Below, one piece after another: positions 30,521 to 41,862 of a stretch of 64,000 nt of DNA (position 1 is its first letter; each line of letters starts with the position of its first letter). The position numbers and the translations under genes are program-made. Below the pieces are notes generated by a model, which did not search any database, was not told the origin of the DNA, and saw nothing but the letters and a program-made list of their open reading frames with translations. Location of the stretch: NCBI RefSeq assembly GCF_000764305.2, contig NW_025946472.1, forward strand, positions 62,001 to 126,000. The letters are read 5' to 3'. This DNA is from Hyalella azteca (Eukaryota > Arthropoda > Malacostraca > Amphipoda > Hyalellidae).

Positions 30521-32850
30521 GTTTGTTGTTGTTGTTGTTTATTGCGTCCGTCACGCTCGCCGAGGGGGGGGTGGCTCAGGTGGTGGGCGGAGGGCAAGCA
30601 CCGGAAGAGGGGGGAGATGGGCGAAGGCAGGGCGGGTGTCCAGGAATGCCGCTGCCTCCACGGGGCTGTCCCACAGTGAGGAGACGCTGAGAGACGTGGG
30701 GAAGGCGGGTCAGATTAAGAGGTGCTGAACGGACTGGAGGGGATCCCCGCACTCCGGGCAGGCGGAGCTGGGGGAGCGTCCGATCCTAGCGGAGTAGGAC
30801 GCCAGGGAGCTGCAGTATCCCGAACGAAGCTGGGATAGCGCCGAGCGGTAGGGGGCGAGGAAGTGAGGCCTCCACCGATGCGATCGGCGGTGGCGGAGCT
30901 GCGGGGATGGCGTTTATAGCGTCAGTCACCGCAACGCGGGAGGTTATCTCCCTGCGGAGAAACCGCTTGGCCTCTCCGTATGCCCCGGCAGGTAAGATAC
31001 CATTTGCCAAGAGTGTTGTGACAAGGTGGCCGAACCTCGACTGGATGGAGGCTTTCATAGGGCGGTCCCGAGAGGGGCGGAAACCATGCGAAATGAGGTA
31101 TGGGAGGGCGCTGGCGAGGAACTGGGCACAAGCCAGGTCCAGGTGCACGGACAAAGGGGGGACGCCGGTCTCCTGGGGAAGATGGGCGATAGGGGCCATT
31201 TTGAGGCAGCCGGTGACTAGTCTCAAAGCAGTGTTTTGTATTGATTGCAGACTGGCAGTTACTGTGCGTGAGGCGACAGTGTACCAGATGGGGGCCGCGT
31301 AGTTGAGAGAAGCCTTCTCCTCCTTCTCCTCCTTGGAGAAGCCCCAATTGGTGCCATGGAGCAAGGGCTTTTAAGATGCGGAGAGAACCCGTCGCTTTCG
31401 TGGCTACGGCTCTTGTATGAGGGGAGAAAGTGAAGTGCGTATCCCAGGTGACGCCTAGGGTTTTGGGAGTTTTATCCAGGGGGATAATGCCGTTGCAGAC
31501 AGTGGCAGATGGGTGGTATCGAGATTGGTGCGTATCTGGAGTGAAGAGCGTGACCGAGGAATGCCAGGAGCCACGGCCAGTTTCTTGTTAGCGGACCAAC
31601 CTGAGCCGCTGCGAAGGAGCAAGGCGAGCTCAGCCTCCGCAGCGTCGAGCTCGGGGACGACACGAAAATGGTAAGGTCGTCGGCGTATGAGGCAATGTTG
31701 GGGATCGGCACTGGGATGTCGGAGATGAAGTGGTTAAAGAGGGCCAGCGAGATGACCGAGCCCTGGGGAACGCCCGAGTGGATGGCTCTGAAATGTGATT
31801 GAGTTCTGAGTTAGAGGCAAGATGCCTGCCTGCCTCGGAGGTCAGCGGTCCAGCGGACCAGGTCAGCGGACCAGGTTGTGATGTAGGTCCGAGGCCGCGA
31901 TCAGGCTTAGGAGGAGAGGGTGGTCGATTCTGTCGAATGCCGCGGCGACTGTGCGGGCTGGAGGGCGCCGAGATTTAAAACCCGTCGTAATCTGGTGCGC
32001 GAGCGGGAGGAGGGCGGTGACAGTGGAGTGTCCCGGTTTGAAACCATGTTGCTAGGGGACGGTAGTGAGGGATCCTAAGATGTAGGGGAGCACGACTCTC
32101 TTTGATCTTGGCTACAGGGCAAAGGAGGGAGATAGGGTTGTATGAAGAGCCCTGGTTTCCGGGTTCCCCCTGTTTGAGGATTGGAATAATTATTTAATTT
32201 TTCCAAATGGATGGGATAGAGCCTGTGGAGACGGAGATGTTAAAAATACGGGTGATGAACTGGATACCACGTGGGCCGAGGTGCTTAAAATGAAGGACCG
32301 TGAGGCCGTCTGGGGGGAGGAGGGTCTGGCTGGGAACGGGTCAGACCGTCTGCACGTATTGCAGATCCAATCTTCGGAGTAGAGACTAATGGAGCGCAGT
32401 CGGGAGCATCGCTTGTGGGTCCAGGCATTACAACTGGAGCACCGAAACGAATATCTTCGCCGCGTAACTGGGAGGGAGCAGACTGAGCAGGGGTGCGGGC
32501 CAGGGTTGGGATGGATACCCCTGGGTCCGGAGAAGAAGAACGAGTAGGAAGAAAAGATGGGAGGAGAGAAGGACATAAGGAGCTCCAGGAAAGATAGGCG
32601 GTCAAAGATGTAGGAAGGGGGAAGGCGAGGCCGAGGCTCCCTTACCCTTAGGAGAAAAAATGAAGGAGCCGCCGTCCGGTAGCGATCCGGGCGGGGAGCC
32701 TCTGCCGTTTGGCCTGAACCATGTTAATGCCGGGTCCGGCCGACGCGCAGGCCAGGGTACCCCCACGACGTAGACGCGGCAGAGATCGGGGGCCTGAAGG
32801 GGGTAACAAGAGTGTGGCGCCCAGTGCGTGAACCACTCGACAAGGGTCAA
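30521..32850 (-). mobile_element. Decayed jockey-like LINE with PHD-finger leader, endonuclease deleted
   Basis: Minus strand, 5' to 3'. GC-rich leader (32850-32600). An N-terminal PHD-type zinc finger at 32535-32350 begins IHPNPGPHPCSVC and continues C..C-W.H..C-C..C. The reverse transcriptase follows (about 32300-30800): IPSIWK and PISLLCPVAK fingers, QHGFKPGHSTVTALL, motif A AAAFDRIDHPLL, motif B GVPQGSVIS.ALFN, motif C SYADDLTIF, and the C-terminal LNYAAPIWY...Q.IQNTALR.VTGC. The 3' end is a (CAA)n tail, seen as (TTG)n at 30523-30540. The PHD finger runs straight into the RT, so the ~700-bp endonuclease region is gone. The RT has frameshifts and stops. Its GC content is far above the flanks, typical of a recent insertion from another compositional background. 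Confidence 0.85.
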
Positions 32851-34616
32851 AGAACGCGCATCTGCGCAGATAGGCTTGAATGCTCAATTTTACCATTTTT
32901 CATTAAATTGCAGGGGCAGTAAGTTAAGTGCGATAAAGCAGTTGGAGGCGACTGAGGTTATAGGCTGGCCACGCAAGGAATGGGGACGAAAATATAATCT
33001 TTCTTATTGCAGTGGAATCATGTTGTAGTGATATAGCTGTTGAGTAATGTAGGATTTTGGAAGGAGACTTCCAAAGTGTGAGAAGTGAACAGTTTTGCTT
33101 TGGATACCTTGACGAAGACGACTTTAGTGAACGAGATCATTCTTCCAAAGGGAAATTTTTGTTGTAATATTCAAAGTGACTAATGTGGTTGTTTCGGGCA
33201 GCTTGATATGCAGAAAATGCTGAACCATGCGCTTGAGTTTTGTTTCTCTTGCTTTAATTGAGAATTTAATGACGCAAAAAAGTTTTAATACTTCTAAAGA
33301 ATCGTAGTCAGAGTGCGGCGAAATCTGAGAGCGAGATTTTCACGACCATCGTGTGAAATCATCGATCTGCTTCAAGGTCGTGCCCTCGATGCTTGTAGTA
33401 GCATCAATCTGCTACCCTCGATCTTGTAGTCTTTGTAATATGATATCCTACCAGCCTCTTTTTTGCGGCAACTGGCGGCTTTTAGGTGGCCGAGGAATGG
33501 CCAGCAATCGGGGGTCACCTGCCGAAGACCACAACTGCCCTGGATGTAATGGACCATCATGATTCCTGCCTTCCGGAACGTAGTTCGATTAAAGGCTTAT
33601 TGGTGCACAAAATTGGTGGTGCACGGCTGCGCGCGCGTTCGAAGCCTCACGGTTCTCAATCAGAGCCGTAAATGAGATGGTAAAATGAATTTTTCCGGGC
33701 TTAACCAGCTAGTTATTTACAAAACGAAAGACAGTAATGAAAAAAAATAAGTGAACTTTGTTTAAAATGAGTTATGATAAAAGAACTTTTGAATATTAAT
33801 GTTCATCAAATCTACGACTTCTACACTTTTTCGAAATGTTAACGGGTTGTAGTTTTTATTCTCTTGTGAATGGTATTATCTCAATTTTTGATCAGCCTCC
33901 TTGTTGTAGATATTATCTACCAAAAACTAGTTATGGAGAAGCATGCTGATACGTGGAGTGAAAAGTCCGTACATTAACTGAAAAGATGGGAAGCGCAGCC
34001 GTGCACCACCAATTTTGTGCACCAATAAGCCCTGAATCGGACGCCTTGGATCTCTCCGGACATCCACCAATCAGACGTGCACCACTTGGATTTGTCCTCC
34101 TCCGGCCTTGACCACCACCTGCCGTGCACCACCAGGCCGCGGATCGAATCTGACTTCCGGGCATCGTTAAATTACGTAATTTTACGTTCAACGCATCTGA
34201 GGTTAGGTTTCAGATAGCATAGTTCTCTTCCAAAATTTATCGTCCTTCGACAAGTTGCCGTTCGACCGAGGGCTGGTTCGACCCGCGGCATAGATACGGA
34301 CGGCTTAAACTGTTGAAGGCTACGTTCCGGAAGGCAGGAATCATGATGGTCCATTACATCCAGGGCAGTGGTGGTCTACGGCAGGCGACCTTCTTCGGAC
34401 AGGCTGGTTTCTTCTCTACGAGTTTTTTCTGGACTTTACTCCACTCGGAAATGAGATGGCGATATGAATTTTTCCATGCCTACCCGGCTATTTATTTATA
34501 AACGGTAGGACAGGGACAAAAAATATGTAAACTCTGAGTTAAAAGACTTATAATGAAAGGAAATTTCGAGAAACACTGAATATTAATTGTTCATCAAGTC
34601 TGCGACTTTTACACTT
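32851..34616. repeat. Low-copy block with internal inverted repeat
   Basis: The segment at about 33490-33645 (ggaccatcatgattcctgcc, then ttccggaacgta, then aattggtggtgcacggctgc) reappears inverted in two pieces at about 33985-34040 and 34310-34395. Direct copies of 'aaatgagatgg.a.atgaatttttcc' lie at 33670 and 34448. The block looks like an old foldback or rearranged element. No coding motif was recognised. Confidence 0.6.
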
Positions 34617-34805
34617 TTTAGCGCATTTCTCATTTACGGAAAAAATGCTCTATTGTGCTCGCCAGGTCCGTCCGAGTCCGTCACTCCCTCCGTCTGACGG
34701 TCTGTAGGTCTGTCTGTACATCCATGACTTCACGTTACCGTCGACGAGAATTTGCGCTCTCTGTCACTCACTGCAGTGAGTAGCTACTGAGTTATATATT
34801 TTTTA
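34617..34805 (+). repeat. GTCY-core dispersed repeat, copy 4
   Basis: agcgcatttctcatttacgg, a degenerate GTCC/GTCT tract, then cacgttaccgtcgacgagaa and ctctctgtcactcactgcag. Its right half is copied again at 35405-35500 by the tandem duplication. Confidence 0.75.
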
Positions 34806-36098
34806 GATGTCAACGGGTTGTAATTTTAATTTTACAGGGTCCGCCATATTTATGGCAAGTTTTGGCAACAGATGTTTGCTATAAAAAAATTAATTGTTTT
34901 CTAGGAGACTTTTCTTTTATAATGAAGCTTAATATCATCTATTAATTCATCTATTTTATATTGCAGAAGCCTAGCCTAAGGTGTCTAAATTTACTATTAC
35001 TTATGCTTATGGCAGTAGATAGAAATGCAATTGTAACCCTTCATGAAATCCTAGGCCCTACTCCTAGCCTATACGTAGACCATAGACATAGGCATGGTAC
35101 CTAATACTAATAGTATAACTGTAGGAGTGTAGGTACCTAGTTAGTATACCTAAGTACTGTCAAAGTGTCAATCCTATAATTGTACCAAGTACCATGATTT
35201 GCCAAATAGGATTGATAAACATAATAATAATATAATAATAGCGGTTTCAGCATTTATTAGGCCGTAGGCCTGTCGCCGGTTCTTGGTTCTTAACATCGCA
35301 GAACATTTGCAGCATTTTGCGGTCTCGAACTTGCAACTCACTGCTACAATTCTGCTGTGCTTAACCGCCCGGCCTCCTTGCCAATTCTGACCAGAAACTG
35401 GCACACAGAATGTACATCCATGACTTCACGTTACCGTCGACGAGAATTTGCGCTCTCTGTCACTCACTGCAGTGAGTAGCTACTGAGTTATATATTTTTT
35501 AGATGTCAACGGGTTGTAATTTTAATTTTACAGGGTCCGCCATATTTATGGCAAGTTTTGGCAACAGATGTTTGCTATAAAAAAATTAATTGTTTTCTAG
35601 GAGACTTTTCTTTTATAATGAAGCTTAATATCATCTATTAATTCATCTATTTTATATTGCAGAAGCCTAGCCTAAGGTGTCTAAATTTACTATTACTTAT
35701 GCTTATGGCAGTAGATAGAAATGCAATTGTAACCCTTCATGAAATCCTAGGCCCTACTCCTAGCCTATACGTAGACCATAGACATAGGCATGGTACCTAA
35801 TACTAATAGTATAACTGTAGGTACCTAGTTAGTATACCTAAGTACTGTCAAAGTGTCAATCCTATAATTGTACCAAGTACCATGATTTGCCAAATTGGAT
35901 TGATAAACATAATAATAATATAATAATAGCGGTTTCAGCATTTATTAGGCCGTAGGCCTGTCGCCGGTTCTTGGTTCTTAACATCGCAGAACATTCGCAG
36001 CATTTTGCGGTCTCGAACTTGCAACTCACTGCTACAATTCTGCTGTGCTTAACCGCCCGGCCTCCTTGCCAATTCTGACCAGAAACTGGCACACAGAG
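34722..36098. repeat. ~690-bp direct tandem duplication
   Basis: Sequence starting gtacatccatgacttcacgt at 34716-34730 recurs from 35411. The two copies stay almost identical to the end of the shared segment (agaaactggcacacag). Differences are few: an 8-base insertion (gagtgtag) near 35123 and single-base changes such as catttgcag/cattcgcag. The first copy ends inside the SINE; the second continues into the full SINE. This is either a young duplication or a haplotype/assembly duplicate. Confidence 0.9.
35215..35405 (-). mobile_element. tRNA-derived SINE, truncated at a duplication junction
   Basis: Same body and tail as the SINE at 35888-36180, but it stops at agaaactggcacacag, where the tandem duplicate begins. 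It lacks the A and B boxes. The truncation is caused by the duplication breakpoint rather than by insertion. Confidence 0.85.
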
Positions 36099-36180
36099 GC
36101 CAGAGCTGGGATCAAACCCGCGCCTCTCTGCGCCAATCTTGGTACTCTGAACTCTAACCACTGGGCCACCCTGCCCAGTT
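35888..36180 (-). mobile_element. tRNA-derived SINE, full-length copy
   Basis: On the minus strand an A box TGGCCCAGTGG (36158-36168) and B box GGTTTGATCCC (36108-36118) are spaced as in a tRNA-type polymerase III promoter. A body with GCCAGTTTCTGGTCAGAATT and a 3' (ATT)-rich tail (35905-35930) follow. A 5'-truncated copy lies in the first half of the tandem duplication (35215-35405) and another at 61131-61372. Confidence 0.85.
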
Positions 36181-36296
36181 GATATCATTGATTGTTGTCC
36201 AAACTCCAACTATTGAATGGCAATGAAGATGATATTGCTTTTTTTTGCTTTTGAAGATATTGCTTTTGAAGATGATATTTGCAAATGACGGCCATA

Positions 36297-37212
36297 GGGT
36301 AAACGCGGTATATTCCGACATCGTAGGTAATTCCGTCACCTCTCAAGCTTTTCCTTTATATTAAGCTTTGTTTTAGTTCCATGCGTTTGTTGATGGTTGA
36401 AATGGTGACGTCATGCATTTGCGAGTCAAAATACTGCCAAAACACTAGGTCTTGGCCATCTAGTGGGAAAATATTGATATCCAAAGAGAGACAATGCATG
36501 CCACGTGGTGAGATTATTGAAAAATGTGTCAAATTTGACAGTTGACATGGCTCTACCAAATAGTGAATAACTGTTTTTATAGGAAGAATATTATGGTTTT
36601 AGACTTTTAAATACGTCTGTGAATATATTAGGAATCCTTTAAGTATACTTGTATTCGCTGATATCAAGTCGTAAATAAATTAATAGATGATTAAGTTAAG
36701 ATGTTGGATTTAGACACATAAAAACTAATTCCGACACAACTTGAATTGGACACACACAGATCGTTCAAAGCTTTGTACAAAATTTGAAATTTGCTTAATT
36801 AAAAGCCTGATAGCTGTTAATTAAAATGTAATTAAGTAGTGTTCAATATTCGTTAGTGTTCTAATTCAAAGCCGTGTTGTATCCCAATACAGCTCACACA
36901 GCAAACGGAATTCAAACACGTGGATGTCGGCAATACGTATCAGTTAAATTTGAAGCGCTGACGCAATACAACTCACCACATGTCAAATATTGCCACACAA
37001 AGTGATGGAATATAGGGATTTGGTAGGTTTCCATTCTAAAGGCTTTTTAACAAATATGGCAACATTTTGTGACGTTTCATCATTGCTGACGCGTAGTGAA
37101 GTGTTTTGAGAGTCATGTGAAGGCAACAGAACTTACGTAACGCATACGGTTTTTTTATAGTTTTTCATTTCTCGATGTGTCCTTAATGTGTCGGAATATA
37201 CCGCGTTTACCC
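36297..37212. mobile_element. TA-flanked TIR element (Tc1/mariner-type MITE), copy 1
   Basis: The terminal inverted repeats gggtaaacgcggtatattcc/ggaatataccgcgtttaccc are perfect over at least 24 bp and flanked by TA (36295-36296, 37213-37214). At 916 bp with no transposase it is non-autonomous. The interior shows several smaller inverted and direct motifs (gacacacacag, aattaaaagc). Confidence 0.85.
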
Positions 37213-37399
37213 TAGTGGCAAAGCAGAGAGTTTTTTAGACTCTCCCTCAAGTTCATTTTTGAGTCTTATAAGTAGCCAGTAGAGTATCCTGGATACCAGC
37301 TTTATCATACTTAAGAAATTGTTTTAAATCTTGAGTAATTGAGGAAATTAAAATTGAACTGATTCTAAAAAAGCTCTGGTTTGCCACTATACCGCGTCG

Positions 37400-38388
37400 T
37401 AAATTTTACGATGCGGTATATTCCGACACTTCTCAACTTTTTTCCTTTATATTGAGCTTTGTCTTAGTTCCACACATTTGTTGATGGTTGAAATAGTGAC
37501 TGTAAGTGATGTCATACTATTGCCAAAACACTAGGTCTGGGCCATCTGGCGGGAAAATGTTAAGATCCAAAGAGAGACAATGCTCATCACCCAGTGACTG
37601 GGTGAGAACATCAAAAAATGTGGCAAAATTGATAGTTGACCTTGCTCTACCAAGTACCAAATAGTGATAAACTGTTTGTGTAGAAAGAATATTATGGTTT
37701 GAGACTTTTAAACAAGTCTGTGAATATATTAGGAATCCTTTAAGTATACTTCTATTTGCTGATTTCAAGTGGTAAATAAATTAATAGATGATTAAGTTGA
37801 GCAACAGTTTTAGACATATAAAAACTAATTCTGACACAGCTTGGAATTAGACACACACAGCTTGTTCTGAGCTGTGTCCAAAAATTATAATTTTCTTAAG
37901 TAAAAGCTTAATAGCTCTTAATTAAAAGCTTAATTAAAAAATTGCAATTTTTTAATTAAGCTTGTTCTGAGCTGTGTGCCTGTGTCGTACTCCGATACAG
38001 CTTACACAGCACACAGGGCATTGGAATTCCAACACAGGGCGCCAGATAGACAAATTAATAGAGTTTGAAACACTGCCAGAATTAGTCTCACAATATGCCT
38101 AATTTAGATGCACATAGCGTCGAATTCAGGGATTTTGTAGGTGGCTAAAATGAGAAAGTGCAGAGATGTACCATATACATCACTAAAAGTGTACTTGAAT
38201 TCTAAAGGTTTTTAAATAAATATGGCAACAGTTTGTGATGTTTCATTGTTGCTGGTGCGTAGTGTGGTGTTTTGTGTTTTGAGAGTGACGTAAACCAATC
38301 AGAACTCTAGTTGCGCATACGGTGGTATTTTTATAGCCATTCATTTCTTGCTACGTCCTTAATGTGTCGGAATATACCGCATTTACCC
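37400..38388. mobile_element. Same TIR family, copy 2 with damaged left end
   Basis: The interior follows copy 1 (cctttatattgagctttgtc, ggaatcctttaagtatactt, gacacacacag). The right terminus is aatataccgcatttaccc plus TA; the left terminus is degraded (acgatgcggtatattccgac). It lies directly after copy 1 in the same orientation, with about 190 bp between. Confidence 0.8.
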
Positions 38389-38394
38389 TAAGTG

Positions 38395-38850
38395 CTCAAA
38401 AACCAAATCAAGGAAGTATTGTTATGAAATCATCACTCCTGTTGATATTGAAGCTGACATTACTGCTATGGAGACTGGAGAGGAGAGTTCAAGTGGATGG
38501 TCCTAGTAAACTTGTGAAAATTAAAAGACTAAGCAGAAACCTAGAAAAAAAGCGCATGCCTTCTTCTTCAATTAGGGTGGTTTTTGAGGGCAGAGAGCTC
38601 CCTGATAAAATGAAAATTGGATGACTTACCTACTCTGTGTGCCCTTTCTCTTTTCTTCCACTGCAATGCTACTGTTTTCAATGATATGGTCTCTCAGCAG
38701 ATGACTATACCAGTAAAAGGAGATGTCTTGTATGTGCTGGGAACATCACAATAGGTAATGCACAAGCAGCCAAAATGTGCCAACTATGGTGAACCGCATA
38801 AAGCCAACATCCCCGAGTGTGATAGGGTCCCAGGGCATGCATGACAACTG
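38395..38850 (+). pseudogene. LINE ORF1 (gag-like) zinc-knuckle remnant
   Basis: A frame with RMPSSSIRVVFEGRELPDKM is followed, after frameshifts, by CLVCAGN, QAAK, then CANYGEPHKANIPECDRVPG. This is the 'C..CG..H....PEC' knuckle that follows the 'V.VVF.G..LP..V' region in jockey-type ORF1 proteins. Stops and shifts separate the parts. It sits immediately 3' of the copy 2 TIR element. Confidence 0.6.
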
Positions 38851-39638
38851 AGATCTAATAATAGAAATAATGTTTGTACTAATTTTACATGCTGCGGCTA
38901 AAGAAGTGATATGAAGCACCATCCATCTCAGGGTGGTATGCATAGTCAGTTAGTCACTTGACAAACTTGAAAAATGCATTTACAGATCTGCCAAAAAATT
39001 CACGTTTTGAGAGTGGACATGGGCAGGGATTACGGTGATGTGTATACAATAAACTTAATATGAGAGTGTCAGCTAATGTCCACCATCAATTGAGTAGTCC
39101 AGTTCAGGGATTCACCTCTTCATTGTATAGACCAGTTGTTTAAAGCCAGCCCTTGGTGGATAAATCTAATTGCACTACTAACTACAACTCAGCTCCTTAT
39201 TTTGCAGCTTGTGAACCAAAGGCTTTTGCTCCTCCTGTTGAATTTCTTTCCTGCCTGGTGGGTTGTTTGATATATTTGTTTCCTCTCCATTTACATAAGA
39301 AATCTCCTTCTAATACTTGCTTTTTGACAAATCATGCCATTCAAAAGCAGGAAATCTGAATCTGCATGTGATCTATTATTGCAATCCATCACACTTGGGC
39401 ATGAGCGGAATTCTGTGATGTTTCTGAACTCTGAAGGTATACTACTGATTGTATTTAGTCTCAGAACTATTCTAAATAATTGGAAAATTAATCAATTCTG
39501 TTCACTACATTTATTTATTGATTCTGTCTACTAATGTATCTCACTCCTATGTCTTTTGATTTTTTGTAGTTTCAGAAAACTTGTACTAGAAGCTTAAATT
39601 TATTACAGGTGCAAGAAGTCATATATAAGTCATACAGC

Positions 39639-39677
39639 ATGGCTGACAAAACTCAACCTGACATTGAGATCAAAAGA
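39639..39677 (+). CDS. PFDN1: PFDN1 exon 1
   Basis: Thirteen codons MADKTQPDIEIKR, donor AGA/gtgagt. The ATG context is catacagcATGG. Confidence 0.93.
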
Positions 39678-41275
39678 GTGAGTATTGGTAATCATTCTCA
39701 ATGACACTTATTTTTTGTTTTACTAATGCTCCCAACTGACTGATTTCATGGTGCTAACTTGTGAATATCCTTAGCTTCTATTATTCTCAAACAAGAGAAG
39801 TAGAGGCCTTTATTGATGAAACACTGTTGCTTCTGCAGACTTTTACTTATTTACTTGATTGACCAATTCATGTATCAATTTCGGATGTTTTATTTAGCAC
39901 TAAAGATAGACAATTGATTTGTATTAACATGTGTTTCAGGCCTTTGTTGAGCTGCAGACTCAAATGAACGAGACCAACCAGAAGTTACGAATTGCAGATG
40001 TGCAAGTTGAGGGACTCAAGAAACTCATCATCCACTCTCAGCTCACTGACACTGAAATTCAGGTGTGTAGATTCTGGATAGAGGAGCTTTGCAGTTTAAA
40101 TGGATATGGAAATTCATGTGAAATAGAGTTGATTGCTGGTGATTAGGTCAGAACTGTTTGGCTTTTATACAAAAAACTAATTGGACTCCTATCTCTTACT
40201 CATCAATATATTCCATTTATAAAATTTACCTATTTTATGAAAATGCAATATTTTTCTTCAATGCTGTTAAGTATGTGTAGTGAAATTAAGTGTAGATAGC
40301 TCAATGATGCTCAGTAATGCGCATTTGGTGTGCATTGTCATCCTCAAATCTTAAATTTCTTCCGTTTTGAAGAAAACAAGAATCAAACATTAAATTGAAG
40401 TAAAGCAATGAAACCCAATTATGTTTAAATAATTCTTTCATTAATTCTACTTTAAGGTGTTGACAAAACATTTCATTTGTTTAGACGATGCTAATTGTGA
40501 ATATTTCAGAACCTTGGGAGCAGCGTACGCGTCTTTGAAAGTGTTGGCAGGATGTTCTTGCTTACAGACATCGCTGAAGTTCGCAAAAATCTTGCCAGTA
40601 AAGTAGAAAAAAGTCAGGAAAAGATCAAATCATTACAGGTAAGTTCCGTCTTCTATTAGAAAATACTCTGAGAATTTAATAAAAGAGAAATGGGTTCAAG
40701 CCTGTAAAATATTTTAATGAAAGCAAAGTTAATGTTCATCATCATTTCAAAGATCCTAAATACAATATTGTCAATTTTTATCACTAAATTTATGCAGAAG
40801 TGATTAAAACTTTATGTGATGTACCTATATAAGTCACAGTAGCGAGAAAAATTGATGACAAATTTCATGCTGATATGATATTATAAGCATTTAAGAACAT
40901 GATTACCACAGTAAAATTTGCAGGTATGAACAACACTCAGTAATACCGTAGTTCTTACCCACTTGAAATTCTTCTTAGGATTTTTACCTTACTTAGCTTA
41001 ATTTTGGATTCAGTAAACCTTGTAAATTTATTGATATTAACTAGCATGCTTTTAACATAACAAATTTCAACTTATGATGAAGTTAATCTCGTCTTATCAA
41101 ATGAATACAAACTAGTAAATTTTCTAGGTATTTCCTTTGCAGTTTTTGTCTCTAATAATATATTCATCAAAATTTTTGTTGGCAGAGCAATAAGGAGTAT
41201 CTGGAGAAGAGCCTCCAGGAGAGCCAAAACAACCTGCGCGAGATGATCAAGTTGAAGCAGCAAACCGCCTCTTAA
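39639..41275 (+). CDS. PFDN1: Prefoldin subunit 1, complete four-exon gene
   Basis: This beta-type subunit of the hexameric prefoldin co-chaperone delivers nascent actin and tubulin to the cytosolic chaperonin CCT. Exons: 39639-39677, 39940-40062, 40510-40638 and 41186-41275; all junctions are phase 0 with consensus GT/AG. The 126-residue product is close to the usual ~122. It opens MADKTQPDIEIKRAFVELQ and has an N-terminal coiled-coil helix. The hairpin motifs are LTDTEIQ and VFESVGRMFLL, where the human protein has LTDTEI and YEGVGRMFIL. The C-terminal coiled coil includes SNKEYLEKSLQESQNNLREM. The ATG follows an in-frame-free leader; a possible 5' UTR acceptor (tttattacag) lies at 39600-39609. 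AATAAA at 41693 and 41857 are candidate polyadenylation signals. This is the clearest housekeeping gene in the window. Confidence 0.97.
39940..40062 (+). CDS. PFDN1: PFDN1 exon 2
   Basis: Acceptor gtgtttcag; 41 codons AFVELQTQMNETNQKLRI ... LTDTEIQ; donor CAG/gtgtgt. This is the first coiled-coil helix and start of the beta hairpins. Confidence 0.95.
40510..40638 (+). CDS. PFDN1: PFDN1 exon 3
   Basis: Acceptor atatttcag; 43 codons NLGSSVRVFESVGRMFLL ... SQEKIKSLQ; donor CAG/gtaagt. It carries the hairpin core VGRMF and the start of the second helix. Confidence 0.95.
41186..41275 (+). CDS. PFDN1: PFDN1 exon 4
   Basis: Acceptor ttggcag; SNKEYLEKSLQESQNNLR then EMIKLKQQTAS and TAA. This is the C-terminal coiled-coil helix. 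Confidence 0.95.
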   Translation, partial: SNKEYLEKSLQESQNNLREMIKLKQQTAS

Positions 41276-41692
41276 TATGCGTTAATATTGCTATGCGATC
41301 TGCTCGTGAGCTCATTGGTCTTGCTTGCTAGCCTTGTAGTTGTAACTTTACGTTCTTCTGAACTTCCAAGTCGCGAGCGTTAAGATTACTTAGAATGTGA
41401 CTGCTTTATTACTTTAGATTCTTATATAGTGACTCATCATCCTTAGTTAAAGGCACTAACTTATCACTAATCTATCGTAATATAATTTTTTACCATGATG
41501 AAATCAGAAAATGTGTTTGTTAGAGAACTTGAGTGAGACATCATCAAATTTGTTGTCAACGCCAGAGCAGTTTTTTTAAAGTTTGAATTGGATATAAATA
41601 TTCAAGGCGCAATTTTATTCATGAGAAGTCGAGTGGCACATATCCAAGGCACAAGTCTGAAAGATATACGAATCGTATCTTCTTTGCAAGAA

Positions 41693-41862
41693 AATAAAAG
41701 AAAATGTAAATTTCAATCAACTCGTCAACGGCAAATCCATATGCTTAGTGCGAAGGGATCGTGACATTTGACTGTTTATACATCGTATACTTCATACTGT
41801 CTCCCACGATTTATCTCGATTTGATGATACCCTTTTTTGTTATTTATGCACAATACAATAAA
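41693..41862 (+). promoter_or_regulatory. Candidate PFDN1 polyadenylation signals
   Basis: AATAAA at 41693-41698 and 41857-41862, about 420 and 580 nt after the stop codon. The second, followed by a TTT-rich stretch, would give a 3' UTR near 600 nt. Confidence 0.5.

Noticed and set aside
30907..31302. 131-residue plus-strand open frame
   Set aside because: Antisense to the LINE reverse transcriptase C-terminus.
36100..36180. A functional tRNA gene
   Set aside because: A and B boxes are present but there is no foldable acceptor stem or anticodon arm, and the repeat body and tail show it is a SINE.
35862..36209. 115-residue minus-strand frame with SGLCVPVSGQNWQGGRAVKH
   Set aside because: It is the SINE body; similar frames appear in every copy and only reflect the tRNA-derived repeat.
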